Assembly (NCBI GenBank): GCA_019057865.1
Contig: JAHLWP010000023.1
Span: 1 to 62,718, forward strand
Direction: 5' to 3'
Source: Promethearchaeota archaeon
GTDB lineage: Archaea > Asgardarchaeota > Lokiarchaeia > Sigyniarchaeales > SOKP01
Length of the DNA: 62,718 nt
Below the pieces are notes generated by a model that did no database searches, was not told where the DNA came from, and was given only the letters and a program-made list of their open reading frames with translations. The position numbers and the translations under genes were made by a program. Positions 54,847-62,718 of this stretch are shown here, one piece after another. Numbering within the stretch: the stretch's first letter is position 1; every line of letters begins with the position of its first letter.

Positions 54847-56733
54847 GTTTGGAATAAAAAAATTGCTTATATTGATTTATCTACAGGAGAAATAATTAAA
54901 AAACTGATTCCAAAATCAATCCGAAAGCAATTTTTAGGCGGGAGAGGTATAGATATGCATCTTTTATACAATCATCTATCACCCGGAATTGATCCTTTGA
55001 GCCCTGAAAATGTTTTACTTATAGGTACTGGATTACTTACTGGAATCCCTGCACTTGGGAGTGGTAGATGTGATATTGCAGCGAAATCACCGATAACTGG
55101 AGCAGTTGGCGACTCTAATGTTGGAGGTTTCTTTGCCCCTGAACTGAGAATGGCGGGGTTTGATCACTTGGTAATAAAAGGAAAAGCAGAGAAACCTATT
55201 TATCTTTGGATAAATGATGGAGAAATAGAAATAAAGGATGCAAGCTATCTCTGGGGGAAGGATACGTTTAAAACACAAACCCTAATCCGTTCAGATCATG
55301 GAGATGAAGAAATCAAATCTCTAGTAATAGGTAATGCAGGTGAAAATCTTGTACATTTTGCTAATGTAAGAACTGGTATGAAGAATTCTGCAGGACGAAC
55401 AGGTATGGGTTGTGTTATGGGATCAAAGAACTTAAAGGCAATAGCTACTCGTGGAACAATGGATATAGAATTAGCGTATCCAGACCAATTATTGGATTAT
55501 TGTAAAGAAATGATTGATATGGTTATGAAAAACCGGTATTCAAGAGCTGCATCAAAATGGGGCACACTCATAATTTATAGTACTACCAATACTACTGGAT
55601 TAATTCGAACAAGAAATTTTCAGTTAAATCAGCTAGAGCAGGGATGGGATATTGAACCTGAAGAAATGGATAAATATACAATTGGGATGTCTGGTTGTTA
55701 TGGTTGCCCTGTTAGCTGTCGACACCGTTATACATTAAAGGATGGTCCCTTTGCACCTATTTTCGCAGAAGGTCCAGAATACACTTCATTAGGAGCATTT
55801 GGTACTATGGTAGATTGCAAAAAAATGGAAACAGTTCTTGTTGCAAACCATCTTGTTAACAAATATGGTTTAGATACATTAGAAACTGGTGGTCTCATAG
55901 CTTGGGCAATGGAACTATATGAGAAGGGAATACTTACTGAAAATATCACAGATGGATTAAAGCTCGAATGGGGTAATGAAGAAGTCCTGTTTGAACTTAT
56001 CAGAAAAATTGCTCAAAGGGAAGGATTTGGAAACGTACTAGCTGATGGATTTAAAAACGCAATAGCTAAGATTGGAAAGGAATCTGAATACTATGCCATT
56101 AAAGTAAAAGGTCTGAGTAATTTGCATTCAGATGAGCGTCCAACTCCTAGTTTAGCTTTAGGTATTGCCACGTCAACGAGAGGGGCTGACCATTTAAGAA
56201 GTCGACCAGCAATCGATCTTTATGGATTACCAGAAGACTTCTTAGAAGAAATATACGGTGGAAAAATCTCTTCGGATTACCGGTCGTATGAAGGGAAGAG
56301 TCGTATGGTTTGGTGGCAGGAACTCTTATATGCAGTCACAGATTCACTTGGGACCTGTAAGTTTCAAACAGTATTTTTGGCAGTTCATGCTCCAAAATGG
56401 GAGGAATATTCAAAACTAATCCATCTAGTTTCTGGAATGCAATATTCAACATCTCAGCTTATGGAAATTGGCGAAAGAATCTATACTATCGAAAGAATGT
56501 TTAACAATAGGGAGGGATTTTCAAGAAAAGACGATACTCTACCAGAACGCTACTTTAAAGAGGTCACTCCTGTAGGACTTCCAAGAGTGAAAGGTATTAA
56601 AATTGATAAAGGAAAATTCGAAGAAATGCTTGATGAATACTATGCCCTACATGGTTGGGATAATAATGGGATTCCCACAGGGAAAACTCTTCAGAAACTT
56701 AGAATTGAAAAGGAACAAACTCATATTATTTGA
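54844..56733 (+). CDS. Tungsten-containing aldehyde ferredoxin oxidoreductase (AOR family), start codon ATA
   Basis: The family's N-terminal motif is encoded upstream of the first ATG (54955): VWNKKIAYIDLSTGEIIKKL and FLGGRGIDMHLLYNHLSPG, which form part of the pterin-binding domain 1. The gene therefore starts near 54844, where an ATA follows a strong SD; that gives 629 aa, right for AOR. Further signatures: SGRCDIAAKSPITGAVGDSN, the [4Fe-4S] motif CYGCPVSC, DERPTPSLALGIATSTRGAD, and a C-terminal SLGTCKF with the fourth Cys ligand. These enzymes oxidise aldehydes to acids with ferredoxin or, in reverse, reduce acids. Its ferredoxin-type partner is 17 bp downstream. Substrate not established. 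Confidence 0.85.
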   Translation: MVWNKKIAYIDLSTGEIIKKLIPKSIRKQFLGGRGIDMHLLYNHLSPGIDPLSPENVLLIGTGLLTGIPALGSGRCDIAAKSPITGAVGDSNVGGFFAPELRMAGFDHLVIKGKAEKPIYLWINDGEIEIKDASYLWGKDTFKTQTLIRSDHGDEEIKSLVIGNAGENLVHFANVRTGMKNSAGRTGMGCVMGSKNLKAIATRGTMDIELAYPDQLLDYCKEMIDMVMKNRYSRAASKWGTLIIYSTTNTTGLIRTRNFQLNQLEQGWDIEPEEMDKYTIGMSGCYGCPVSCRHRYTLKDGPFAPIFAEGPEYTSLGAFGTMVDCKKMETVLVANHLVNKYGLDTLETGGLIAWAMELYEKGILTENITDGLKLEWGNEEVLFELIRKIAQREGFGNVLADGFKNAIAKIGKESEYYAIKVKGLSNLHSDERPTPSLALGIATSTRGADHLRSRPAIDLYGLPEDFLEEIYGGKISSDYRSYEGKSRMVWWQELLYAVTDSLGTCKFQTVFLAVHAPKWEEYSKLIHLVSGMQYSTSQLMEIGERIYTIERMFNNREGFSRKDDTLPERYFKEVTPVGLPRVKGIKIDKGKFEEMLDEYYALHGWDNNGIPTGKTLQKLRIEKEQTHII

Positions 56734-56749
56734 AATCGAGGTATATAGA

Positions 56750-57238
56750 ATGCAAAAAATTTTATATGTTGATCCAGAAAAATGCACGGGATGTAGACTT
56801 TGTGAGAATGTATGTTCTCTTTATCATGAAAAAGTTTGTAACACCTCCCGAGCAAGAATTCATATTGTAAAATGGGAAAATGCAGGACTCTATATTCCAA
56901 TGGTTTGTCAGCAATGCGAAACTCCTATTTGTGAGATTGTTTGTCCTATGCATGCTGTGAGCAGAGATGAGAGGACAGGGGCTATGCTTATTAACCACGA
57001 TTTGTGTGTAGGGTGTAAATTGTGTGTAATGTTCTGTCCACTCGGTGGAGTTGGGATAGACAAGAATAGGAAGATTTTAAAGTGTGACCTTTGTGGTGGT
57101 GATCCCTTATGTGTGAAGTTTTGTATCCCTGGTGCTCTGCAATTTATTGATGCAAATACAATTAATTTAAGGAAAAGAAGAATAGCGGCAGAAAAATTCT
57201 CAGATTTAATGAAAAAGTTGCTAGAGGTATCAATATAA
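56750..57238 (+). CDS. Ferredoxin-like electron-transfer subunit of AOR
   Basis: From the ATG at 56750 (GAGGT SD) the protein has 162 aa and carries about four [4Fe-4S] motifs: CTGCRLCENVC, CQQCETPICEIVCP, CVGCKLCVMFCP, and CDLCGGDPLCVKFC. This cysteine content matches the DMSO reductase FeS-subunit/AOR-associated ferredoxin family. Upstream in the same frame the sequence is an out-of-frame part of the AOR gene, so the longer start is rejected. Expected job: relay electrons from AOR's tungsten site to ferredoxin or another acceptor. It overlaps no gene and follows AOR by 16 bp. Confidence 0.9.
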   Translation: MQKILYVDPEKCTGCRLCENVCSLYHEKVCNTSRARIHIVKWENAGLYIPMVCQQCETPICEIVCPMHAVSRDERTGAMLINHDLCVGCKLCVMFCPLGGVGIDKNRKILKCDLCGGDPLCVKFCIPGALQFIDANTINLRKRRIAAEKFSDLMKKLLEVSI

Positions 57239-57271
57239 AGAAATTTTATATAAATTTAAAGAGGGTTAAAT

Positions 57272-58216
57272 ATGGTTGAAAAATTTAAAATTGGAATTTT
57301 AGGAGTTGGACCAACAGGAGGGATTTTGGCAGCCCATCTAGCACAGGCAGGCCATAATGTAGTCCTCATTGACATATTTAAAAGTCATATGGATGAAATA
57401 AAAAAGAATGGACTAAAGATAACAAATCTTAAAGAATTTAATGCTCAATTCGAAAAAAAAAATATCTATTATTCAATAGATGAACTTCAAAATAAAGATG
57501 TTGATACTTTATTTATTGCTGTAAAAGCATCTCACCTTGAAGAAATTTTACCAAAAATTAAAAATATTGTGAAACCGAACACTACTTTAATTAGTTTACA
57601 GAATGGTTTTGATACAGAGGAACTTATAGCTGAATATGTTGGAAATGAGAATTCTATGCGTATTGTTGTTAACTACGCTGGAAATTTAATAGATAATGGA
57701 ATTATTAGGATGTCGTTCTTCAATCCTCCTAATTATTTAGGTGTTTTAACAGCTAAAGCTGAAGAAAAGGCTAAAAAGTTAGCAGAAATTATCACTACTG
57801 CTGGTTTAGAAACTGTATTTACTCCAGATATAAAAAAATATGAATGGACAAAATGCATACTTAACGCGATAAGTCCTGTTTGCGTTACCACACGAACGAC
57901 AATGAAACAAGCAATGGAGTTCGAGGATACAAGGAATATTTGTAGAGAAATCTTGCGTGAGGGAATTGAAGTCGCAAGAGCCCGTGGTATTAACTTTGAG
58001 CCAGACTTTTTAGATTCCTGCATGAATTATCTAGACAAAGCAGGTCACCATAGAGTTTCAATGCAAGCAGATATTGAAGCAGGAAAACAATCAGAGATAG
58101 AATTTCTCAATGGAAAAATAGTAGAGTATGGAAAAATCGAAGGAATACAAACACTATATAATAAAATATTTGTATCATTAATTAGAGGGTGTGAACTTCC
58201 CTCTGTTAATCGTTGA
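57272..58216 (+). CDS. Ketopantoate reductase-like (ApbA/PanE) oxidoreductase
   Basis: The Rossmann domain reads IGILGVGPTGGILAAHLAQAGHNVVLID, and later VDTLFIAVKASHLEEILPKI with SLQNGFDTEELI are the PanE core signatures. The helical C-terminal domain (KYEWTKCILNAISPVC, then SMQADIEAGKQSEIEFLNG) fits as well. At 314 aa it matches ketopantoate reductase, which makes pantoate for CoA. In an acyl-CoA/AOR operon a related 2-oxo- or hydroxyacid reductase is just as plausible. Its TGA overlaps the following activase reading frame by 4 bp when a TTG is used. Confidence 0.8.
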   Translation: MVEKFKIGILGVGPTGGILAAHLAQAGHNVVLIDIFKSHMDEIKKNGLKITNLKEFNAQFEKKNIYYSIDELQNKDVDTLFIAVKASHLEEILPKIKNIVKPNTTLISLQNGFDTEELIAEYVGNENSMRIVVNYAGNLIDNGIIRMSFFNPPNYLGVLTAKAEEKAKKLAEIITTAGLETVFTPDIKKYEWTKCILNAISPVCVTTRTTMKQAMEFEDTRNICREILREGIEVARARGINFEPDFLDSCMNYLDKAGHHRVSMQADIEAGKQSEIEFLNGKIVEYGKIEGIQTLYNKIFVSLIRGCELPSVNR

Positions 58217-58233
58217 TCAATTATTATGCAATT

Positions 58234-59010
58234 ATGCCTGATGATTTATATTTTATAGGTATCGACGTTGGGACGTCATATGTGAAATCTGTAATTTTAA
58301 ATAAATCTAAAGAGATAGTCGGTTCCTTCATTAAACGAACTGGTGCAACTATTGAGCATTCAAGTAAAATTGCTTTTGAAAAAGCTATTTCAATCGCTTC
58401 ATTATCTAGATCTGAAATTCAACATATTACATCTACTGGATTTGGGAAGAATAAAATTTCTTTTGCTAATATTACTAAAACTGAAATTAGTTGTCATGCA
58501 AAAGGAGCTTACCACTATTTTCCCGAAAAGATTACAATTATTGATATTGGAGGACAGGATACAAAAGTTATTAAACTAGACGGCAAGGGAAAAATTATTA
58601 GGTTCAAGATGAATAGAAAATGTGCTGCGGGAACAGGGGTGTTTATTGAAGAGATCGCAAATCGCCTTGATATCCCTCTAATTGAGATGAATAGTATGGC
58701 AGCTAAATCTACGAAAAATGTTCCTCTTGGAAGCTATTGTACTGTTTTTGCTAAGACAGAAATTCTTACTCGTATCAAAGAGGGAGAAAAAGTTGAAGAT
58801 TTGGTGAAGAGTGTATTTGAATCTGTTATAAGGAGAGTAATTGAGATGACAGAACTAGAGGGTACTCTAGTCCTTACTGGGGGTGTTATAGCTCATAATA
58901 GCATTATTGGTGAAATTCTGAAAAGAGAAATTAGAGCAGATATTCTGATTCCACCTAAACCTCAACTAATAGGAGCTATAGGAGCAGCACTATATGCAAT
59001 AGAGATGTGA
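58234..59010 (+). CDS. Acyl-CoA dehydratase/reductase activase (HgdC-like)
   Basis: This ASKHA-fold ATPase (258 aa from the ATG at 58234; a TTG at 58213 overlaps the preceding stop) has IGIDVGTSYVKSVILNKSK, STGFGKNKISF, ITIIDIGGQDTKVIK, and the cluster-bridging cysteines in NRKCAAGTGVFIEE and GSYCTVFAKTE, ending with TLVLTGGVIAHNSII. The homodimeric form injects an electron into a dehydratase subunit with ATP. The lone B-type subunit at 50585 is the likely client. It differs clearly from the two activases in the benzoyl-CoA operon, so it probably serves a different enzyme. Confidence 0.85.
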   Translation: MPDDLYFIGIDVGTSYVKSVILNKSKEIVGSFIKRTGATIEHSSKIAFEKAISIASLSRSEIQHITSTGFGKNKISFANITKTEISCHAKGAYHYFPEKITIIDIGGQDTKVIKLDGKGKIIRFKMNRKCAAGTGVFIEEIANRLDIPLIEMNSMAAKSTKNVPLGSYCTVFAKTEILTRIKEGEKVEDLVKSVFESVIRRVIEMTELEGTLVLTGGVIAHNSIIGEILKREIRADILIPPKPQLIGAIGAALYAIEM

Positions 59011-59055
59011 AACTAAAAAAAATTTAATAAAAATATTGAAAAAAAAAGTTAGTTT

Positions 59056-59580
59056 TTAACTTATTAATTTGCCGCCATATTCTTTTCGGGCTTGCTTTGT
59101 ATTCTCATTTGTAATATAAAAGCCTATAAAATAGCATATCAAAACAATAATAAAAGCTATTAATGCAGTCAAATAAAACCATCGAAATCGTTCTTCCATG
59201 AGATCAACAATCACCCATTTAAATACCCAAGAAACACCTCCGCCTAACATCACGAACAATATATCAAAGAATGCGTTAAGAAAGGTATCTTTCCTATTTT
59301 CGTATTTTAATCCAAGTCTCCATAAAATAATGTTTTCAAACAGTTCCCACACTATCGCTACAATTAGAACACCTAAATATATCCAACACCATCCTAATGT
59401 TGAAGGGATATCCGTGATATATTGATAGAGAGTAATCATTAAAGAAAGAATTGCAAACGATCCAATTCCTAAATCAATATGACCCCAACTATAAAAATCT
59501 ATGGGTGAACGGCCGACATAATCCTCAAGTAGTCCCACAAAGGGAACATAATGTGACTTTTTGGATTCTTCACTTGACAT
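59056..59580 (-). CDS. Four-helix membrane protein, unidentified
   Basis: The 174-aa protein has four predicted membrane helices: YSWGHIDLGIGSFAILSLMI, the Trp-rich WIYLGVLIVAIVWELFENII, FLNAFFDILFVMLGGGVSWV and YLTALIAFIIVLICYFIGFY. Between helices 2 and 3 comes a polar loop (KYENRKDTFLNAF) with conserved-looking Glu and Asn residues. No signal peptide is needed. The Glu/Asn loop and GHIDLG start recall small integral-membrane families, but I cannot name one. It is convergent with the activase gene, without operon partner. Confidence 0.65.
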   Translation of the reverse strand: MSSEESKKSHYVPFVGLLEDYVGRSPIDFYSWGHIDLGIGSFAILSLMITLYQYITDIPSTLGWCWIYLGVLIVAIVWELFENIILWRLGLKYENRKDTFLNAFFDILFVMLGGGVSWVFKWVIVDLMEERFRWFYLTALIAFIIVLICYFIGFYITNENTKQARKEYGGKLIS

Positions 59581-60576
59581 ATTAAATCCTCTTTATTTTT
59601 AGATAAATCAAATCAAATTTTTAAAAAAATATATTTAAATTACAAATAAAATAGTCTTTTTTAATTTAAAATTGATCATATTATGTTTTATTTTTCATTG
59701 TGATTTTTGCAGAATTATAAAATTAATTCATTGGATTTAATAAAAACAACATAACTAAATTCAAAATTTTGATAAAAATAATTACAGATTTATGATTTTA
59801 TGTAAAACATTCATTAACCTCAAACTTTTATATTTAAAGTTAGTAAAGTTTATGTAGCATAGTTTTATAGTTTGAAATTATTTTGTATTAACAACCATTG
59901 TAGGAAATGTAAGAGAAATCATTAAAAAATAAACCCAGTATAACAACAATAAACAAAAATAGATTTTCTAAAAACATTTAATAATTTACGTTATCAAATT
60001 AAAATATTTAAAACTTTTGAGTGTTTTAAGGTAATTTTAAGCTTATTAAGAACTTAATAAAATGTTAATTTGTATCTATATGTAACTAATAGATCAAAAA
60101 TTTGTGTACAAATTCGGATTATATTTTTAGAAAAAAATGTTTTTTTTTCCATAATTTTAACGGAAATTTTTTTTTTTTAATTAAAATTATGAACTCTTTC
60201 GACTTATATTTTTTAACCAAGGATGTATTAAAGAAATATTAATTCTATAAATGCATAATAGTGGTATAGCAATTATATTTACAGAATAATCGAACAGAGC
60301 GTTCATAATTTTAACGAATTTTACGAAACATTTAATAGTCTAGATAACTAATTAATTACTAGAAAAAATTTTTTTTTTCTAAGGAGTGGAATGTTTCTTT
60401 TTTAGCCCATAATTATTCCTCCACGAAAATTTTGGTAAGATACATTCTAATACTCCTTGTTTTTTTCCCATCTTTTTAGTTCCAGCAATCTTATAACTTT
60501 AAAGTTAATTATCTTAACAATCAATTTTAATTAGTTGATAAATAAATGTTTAAATATCAAAGAAAAAATTTTTGAT
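59581..60576. other. AT-rich gene-free stretch of about 1 kb
   Basis: No protein of 60 residues or more is encoded on either strand. The sequence is extremely AT-rich with long T runs near 60141-60148, 60168-60178 and 60369-60378, some of which could stop transcription. CATAATTTTAACG-like words occur near 60150 and again at 60304. A 30-codon minus-strand frame (60379-60471, starting MGKKQGVLECILPKFSWRNN) ends just before an A-rich run; it may be a small protein or noise. No tRNA-like or rRNA-like sequence was found. Confidence 0.5.
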
Positions 60577-61773
60577 TTATTCTTTAGATTTTAGTTTTTT
60601 TAATTCTTCTGTTATAACTGGAACAATTTGTAGAAGATCTCCAACCAATCCATAATGAGCAACTTTAAAAATTGGTGCATTTGGATCCTTATTGATTGCT
60701 ACTATAATTTCAGAATTCTGCATTCCTACTAAATGTTGAATTGCTCCAGAAATTCCACAAGCAATATATAATTTTGGAGATACAGTTTTTCCTGTTTGAC
60801 CTACTTGACGATCTTGATCTAACCAATTTAGTTCAACTGTTACTCGTGAACCCCCCATTTCCGCTCCAAGTACATTTGCAAGCTCTTTTATTAAATCAAA
60901 ACCTTCTTTTGACCCAACTCCTCTGCCTCCAGCTACAATGATATCTGCTTCTTCAAGATTGACGCTTATTTTTTGTTTTTCAATAGTCTTTACTATTTTT
61001 GTAATTGAAACTTTTTCTTTATATTGACTCTCAATTCTTTTTATCTTTACTTTTCGTTTATGCTCTTTGGTTACTGTAAAAATTCCTGGTCTTACTGTAG
61101 CCATTTGCGGTCTACTATTTGGAGTTCTAATTGTTGCCATGATATTTCCTCCAAATGTAGGGCGTGTTTGTAATAAATTATTTGTTTCTGGATCAATATC
61201 TAAACCTGTACAATCTGCCGTTAAACCGGCATTCAATCTTTTGGCTATTCTAGGTGCAAAGTCTCTCCCTGTTGGAGTAGCACCAATTAGTATTATTTCA
61301 GGTTTTTGCTCAGAAATTAATTCAGAGAGAATATTTACATACAAGTCTGAATAATAATTTCTTAATATAGGGGAACTAACATAAATTACCTCATCTGCTC
61401 CATAATTTCCAAATTCTTCTAATATATTATCAAATTTATCTCCTAATATTACAATAGAAAGCGTGACTCCTAATATATCAGCTAAATCTCTTCCTTTACC
61501 TAAAAGCTGATATGCTACTTTATGAATCTCGCCTTTGTAGTGCTCAGCAATTACCCAAACTCCTTTATATAGGCTCTTTTCAACTTTCTCAACATATTTT
61601 TCTCTTTCTAAAATAATCGCATCTACAGAGCATATCTCAACACAAGCTCCACATAAATTACACTCTCCTGTGATTACTGCTACATCGTCGATTACTTCAA
61701 TTCCTCCATAAGGACAACTAGAAACACAATCTGCACACCCAGTACAGAACTCTGAATCAATCTTTATGCTCAT
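60577..61773 (-). CDS. etfA: Electron transfer flavoprotein alpha subunit with N-terminal ferredoxin domain
   Basis: Residues 1-60 form a two-cluster ferredoxin (CTGCADCVSSCPYGGIEV and CNLCGACVEICSVDA), fused to EtfA: DILGVTLSIVILGDK, IILIGATPTGRDFAPRIA, GGRGVGSKEGFDL and the FAD-binding GQTGKTVSPKLYIACGISGAIQH. The 398-aa fusion is found in anaerobic Etf systems, where clusters take or give electrons directly. Its EtfB partner is 29 bp upstream on the same strand. It would accept electrons from acyl-CoA dehydrogenases such as the 5517-7241 product. Whether it bifurcates electrons cannot be decided here. Confidence 0.92.
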   Translation of the reverse strand: MSIKIDSEFCTGCADCVSSCPYGGIEVIDDVAVITGECNLCGACVEICSVDAIILEREKYVEKVEKSLYKGVWVIAEHYKGEIHKVAYQLLGKGRDLADILGVTLSIVILGDKFDNILEEFGNYGADEVIYVSSPILRNYYSDLYVNILSELISEQKPEIILIGATPTGRDFAPRIAKRLNAGLTADCTGLDIDPETNNLLQTRPTFGGNIMATIRTPNSRPQMATVRPGIFTVTKEHKRKVKIKRIESQYKEKVSITKIVKTIEKQKISVNLEEADIIVAGGRGVGSKEGFDLIKELANVLGAEMGGSRVTVELNWLDQDRQVGQTGKTVSPKLYIACGISGAIQHLVGMQNSEIIVAINKDPNAPIFKVAHYGLVGDLLQIVPVITEELKKLKSKE

Positions 61774-61802
61774 CTTATAGTCCTCATTAAAGTATTAAAG
61801 AA

Positions 61803-62612
61803 TTAAAAAACTTTATCATCTATTAAATTTTTAATTAATTTTTGCGTCATTTCCTCAGGAGTGCCGCTTAAAGAGATGTGTTCGCCTTTACGTTCAGGAA
61901 TGAAAATTTTCCAGACTTCTGTCATTGATCCATTTAATCCAATATTAACTTTATCTGCTCCTAAATCTTCTGAGTTCCAAAAAAATACTTCTTTCTTCTG
62001 ATATGCATCTACTATTCCTTTTATTCCTGGAATCCTTGGCTTATTTATTTCTTTTAAAACAGAAATTAATGCAGGTAATTTTGTTTCAATAATAGCAACT
62101 TCTTCTACTCTAAAAACTCGTTCCACTACAACTACATCATCTTTCTTTAATTCAAATTTAATAACATAGGTAATCTGAGGAATTACTAACTCTTCTGCTA
62201 ATTCTGGTCCTACTTGAGCGGTGTCTCCATCAATCGCTTGAGTTCCACAGATCACAATATATTTTTCATTTTCATTGGAATCTTTCAATAATTTGTTAAT
62301 TGCTAACGCTAAAGTATGAGATGTAGCTAAGGTATCTGCTCCTGCGAAAGCTTTATCTGTTAAGAGATAAGCTTTATCAACCCCCATAGCTAACACTTCA
62401 CGTAAGGCTTGCTCTGCTTGAGGAGGACCCATGCTGATGGCGATAACTTCACCACCATGAGTTTCTTTAATCGTTAATCCTAATTCAACAGCATGTTTGT
62501 CATGTGGATTAACAATAGATGGAATTCCTTCCCTTACTAAAGTATTAGTTTTAGGATCAATTTTTACCTCAGATACTCCGGGAACTTGTTTGATGCAAAC
62601 AAATATTTTCAT
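61803..62612 (-). CDS. etfB: Electron transfer flavoprotein beta subunit
   Basis: The 269-aa protein has MKIFVCIKQVPGVSEVKIDP, then the NAD/FAD-type segment VNPHDKHAVELGL, AISMGPPQAEQALREVLAMG, AGADTLATSHTLALAINKL, and GTQAIDGDTAQVGPELAEEL. These are EtfB core motifs. It is the first gene of the etfBA pair. Upstream sequence to the end of the window shows no further gene. Confidence 0.92.
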   Translation of the reverse strand: MKIFVCIKQVPGVSEVKIDPKTNTLVREGIPSIVNPHDKHAVELGLTIKETHGGEVIAISMGPPQAEQALREVLAMGVDKAYLLTDKAFAGADTLATSHTLALAINKLLKDSNENEKYIVICGTQAIDGDTAQVGPELAEELVIPQITYVIKFELKKDDVVVVERVFRVEEVAIIETKLPALISVLKEINKPRIPGIKGIVDAYQKKEVFFWNSEDLGADKVNIGLNGSMTEVWKIFIPERKGEHISLSGTPEEMTQKLIKNLIDDKVF

Positions 62613-62718
62613 TTTTTTTTATAGAAGTATGTATTAATTGTTTCTTATATAATTTTAAATATTAAAAATCTTAAAAAAATAATTATAATATCTTTTTCTT
62701 AGACTTCTTGAATTTTAT

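Noticed and set aside
54764..54847. 27-codon reading frame MWAHIPIAAKISEFHGLV ahead of AOR as a leader peptide or missing AOR start
   Set aside because: It is out of frame with AOR, has no SD of its own, and shows no AOR similarity.
56603..56749. Longer version of the AOR ferredoxin starting inside the AOR gene
   Set aside because: The added 49 residues are another reading of AOR codons; the ATG at 56750 has an SD and begins with the family's first motif.
1..62718. tRNA, rRNA, CRISPR, transposase, integrase or toxin-antitoxin genes
   Set aside because: Spacers were read for conserved T-loop and repeat patterns and proteins for recombinase motifs; none was found. A tool-based scan (tRNA and CRISPR finders) would be decisive.

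Overview
The window looks like a chromosome segment from an anaerobic archaeon, most likely an Asgard archaeon of the Lokiarchaeia type. The evidence is very low GC (roughly 30% by eye), archaeal/eukaryotic-type ribosomal proteins (eS1, and uS15 with its archaeal N-terminal extension), a DRG-family GTPase with a TGS domain, a longin-like protein, and many anaerobic acyl-CoA, tungsten and Fe-S enzymes. Ribosome-binding sites of the GGAGGTGAT type are common. I saw no tRNA, rRNA, CRISPR array, insertion sequence or phage gene. The taxonomic call is inference.

Layout. 1-3.2 kb: a probable surface protein, then a decaying locus of 2-hydroxyacyl-CoA dehydratase/benzoyl-CoA reductase type (one intact C-type subunit, one B-type subunit broken by a stop and truncated). 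3.3-16.7 kb: mixed housekeeping genes, including a longin-like protein, a GlmU-like enzyme, an acyl-CoA dehydrogenase, uS15-eS1, ITPase, RNase III, an SCP2 protein, a zinc ribbon, GDPD, an ADP-forming acyl-CoA synthetase alpha subunit, a beta-helix membrane protein and an MFS transporter. 16.7-23.7 kb (minus): two alpha/beta hydrolases, an AmmeMemoRadiSam-type radical SAM enzyme, a histidine phosphatase, then a UbiA-family protein with two HdrD/GlpC-like Fe-S proteins. 23.8-31.6 kb: two giant tandem paralogs (1276 and 1281 aa), each a TPR-type solenoid fused to a nitrilase domain with a complete Glu-Lys-Cys triad. 31.8-34.5 kb: TSUP permease, zinc-ribbon coiled-coil protein, methyltransferase, ACT protein.

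34.5-44.6 kb (minus) is a nine-gene operon that reads as the whole dearomatising upper benzoyl-CoA pathway: oah-like hydrolase, dch-like hydratase, had-like dehydrogenase, the four ATP-dependent class I benzoyl-CoA reductase subunits (C, B and two ASKHA activases), a ferredoxin, and a large NuoG/GltD-like flavoprotein that probably feeds electrons to the reductase. An inverted repeat lies in the divergent promoter region upstream.

44.8-59.0 kb (plus) has two MaoC-type hydratases, a DRG GTPase, and then a run with AMP-forming acyl-CoA synthetase, thiolase, B-type dehydratase subunit, HdrD-like Fe-S protein, tungsten AOR, AOR-type ferredoxin, a ketopantoate-reductase-like enzyme and a second activase. 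A perfect 22-bp palindrome abuts its promoter. A lone MoaD-like protein (minus strand) sits next to the AOR. After a ~1 kb AT-rich gap, 60.6-62.6 kb carries etfB and a ferredoxin-fused etfA, natural partners for acyl-CoA dehydrogenases. Overall the region supports anaerobic, probably syntrophic, oxidation of aromatic and other carboxylic acids.

Three genes (203, 39173 minus, 54844) have no AUG at the position where homology or a signal sequence requires the start. Each instead has an in-frame ATA behind a Shine-Dalgarno-like sequence, which raises the possibility of AUA initiation.
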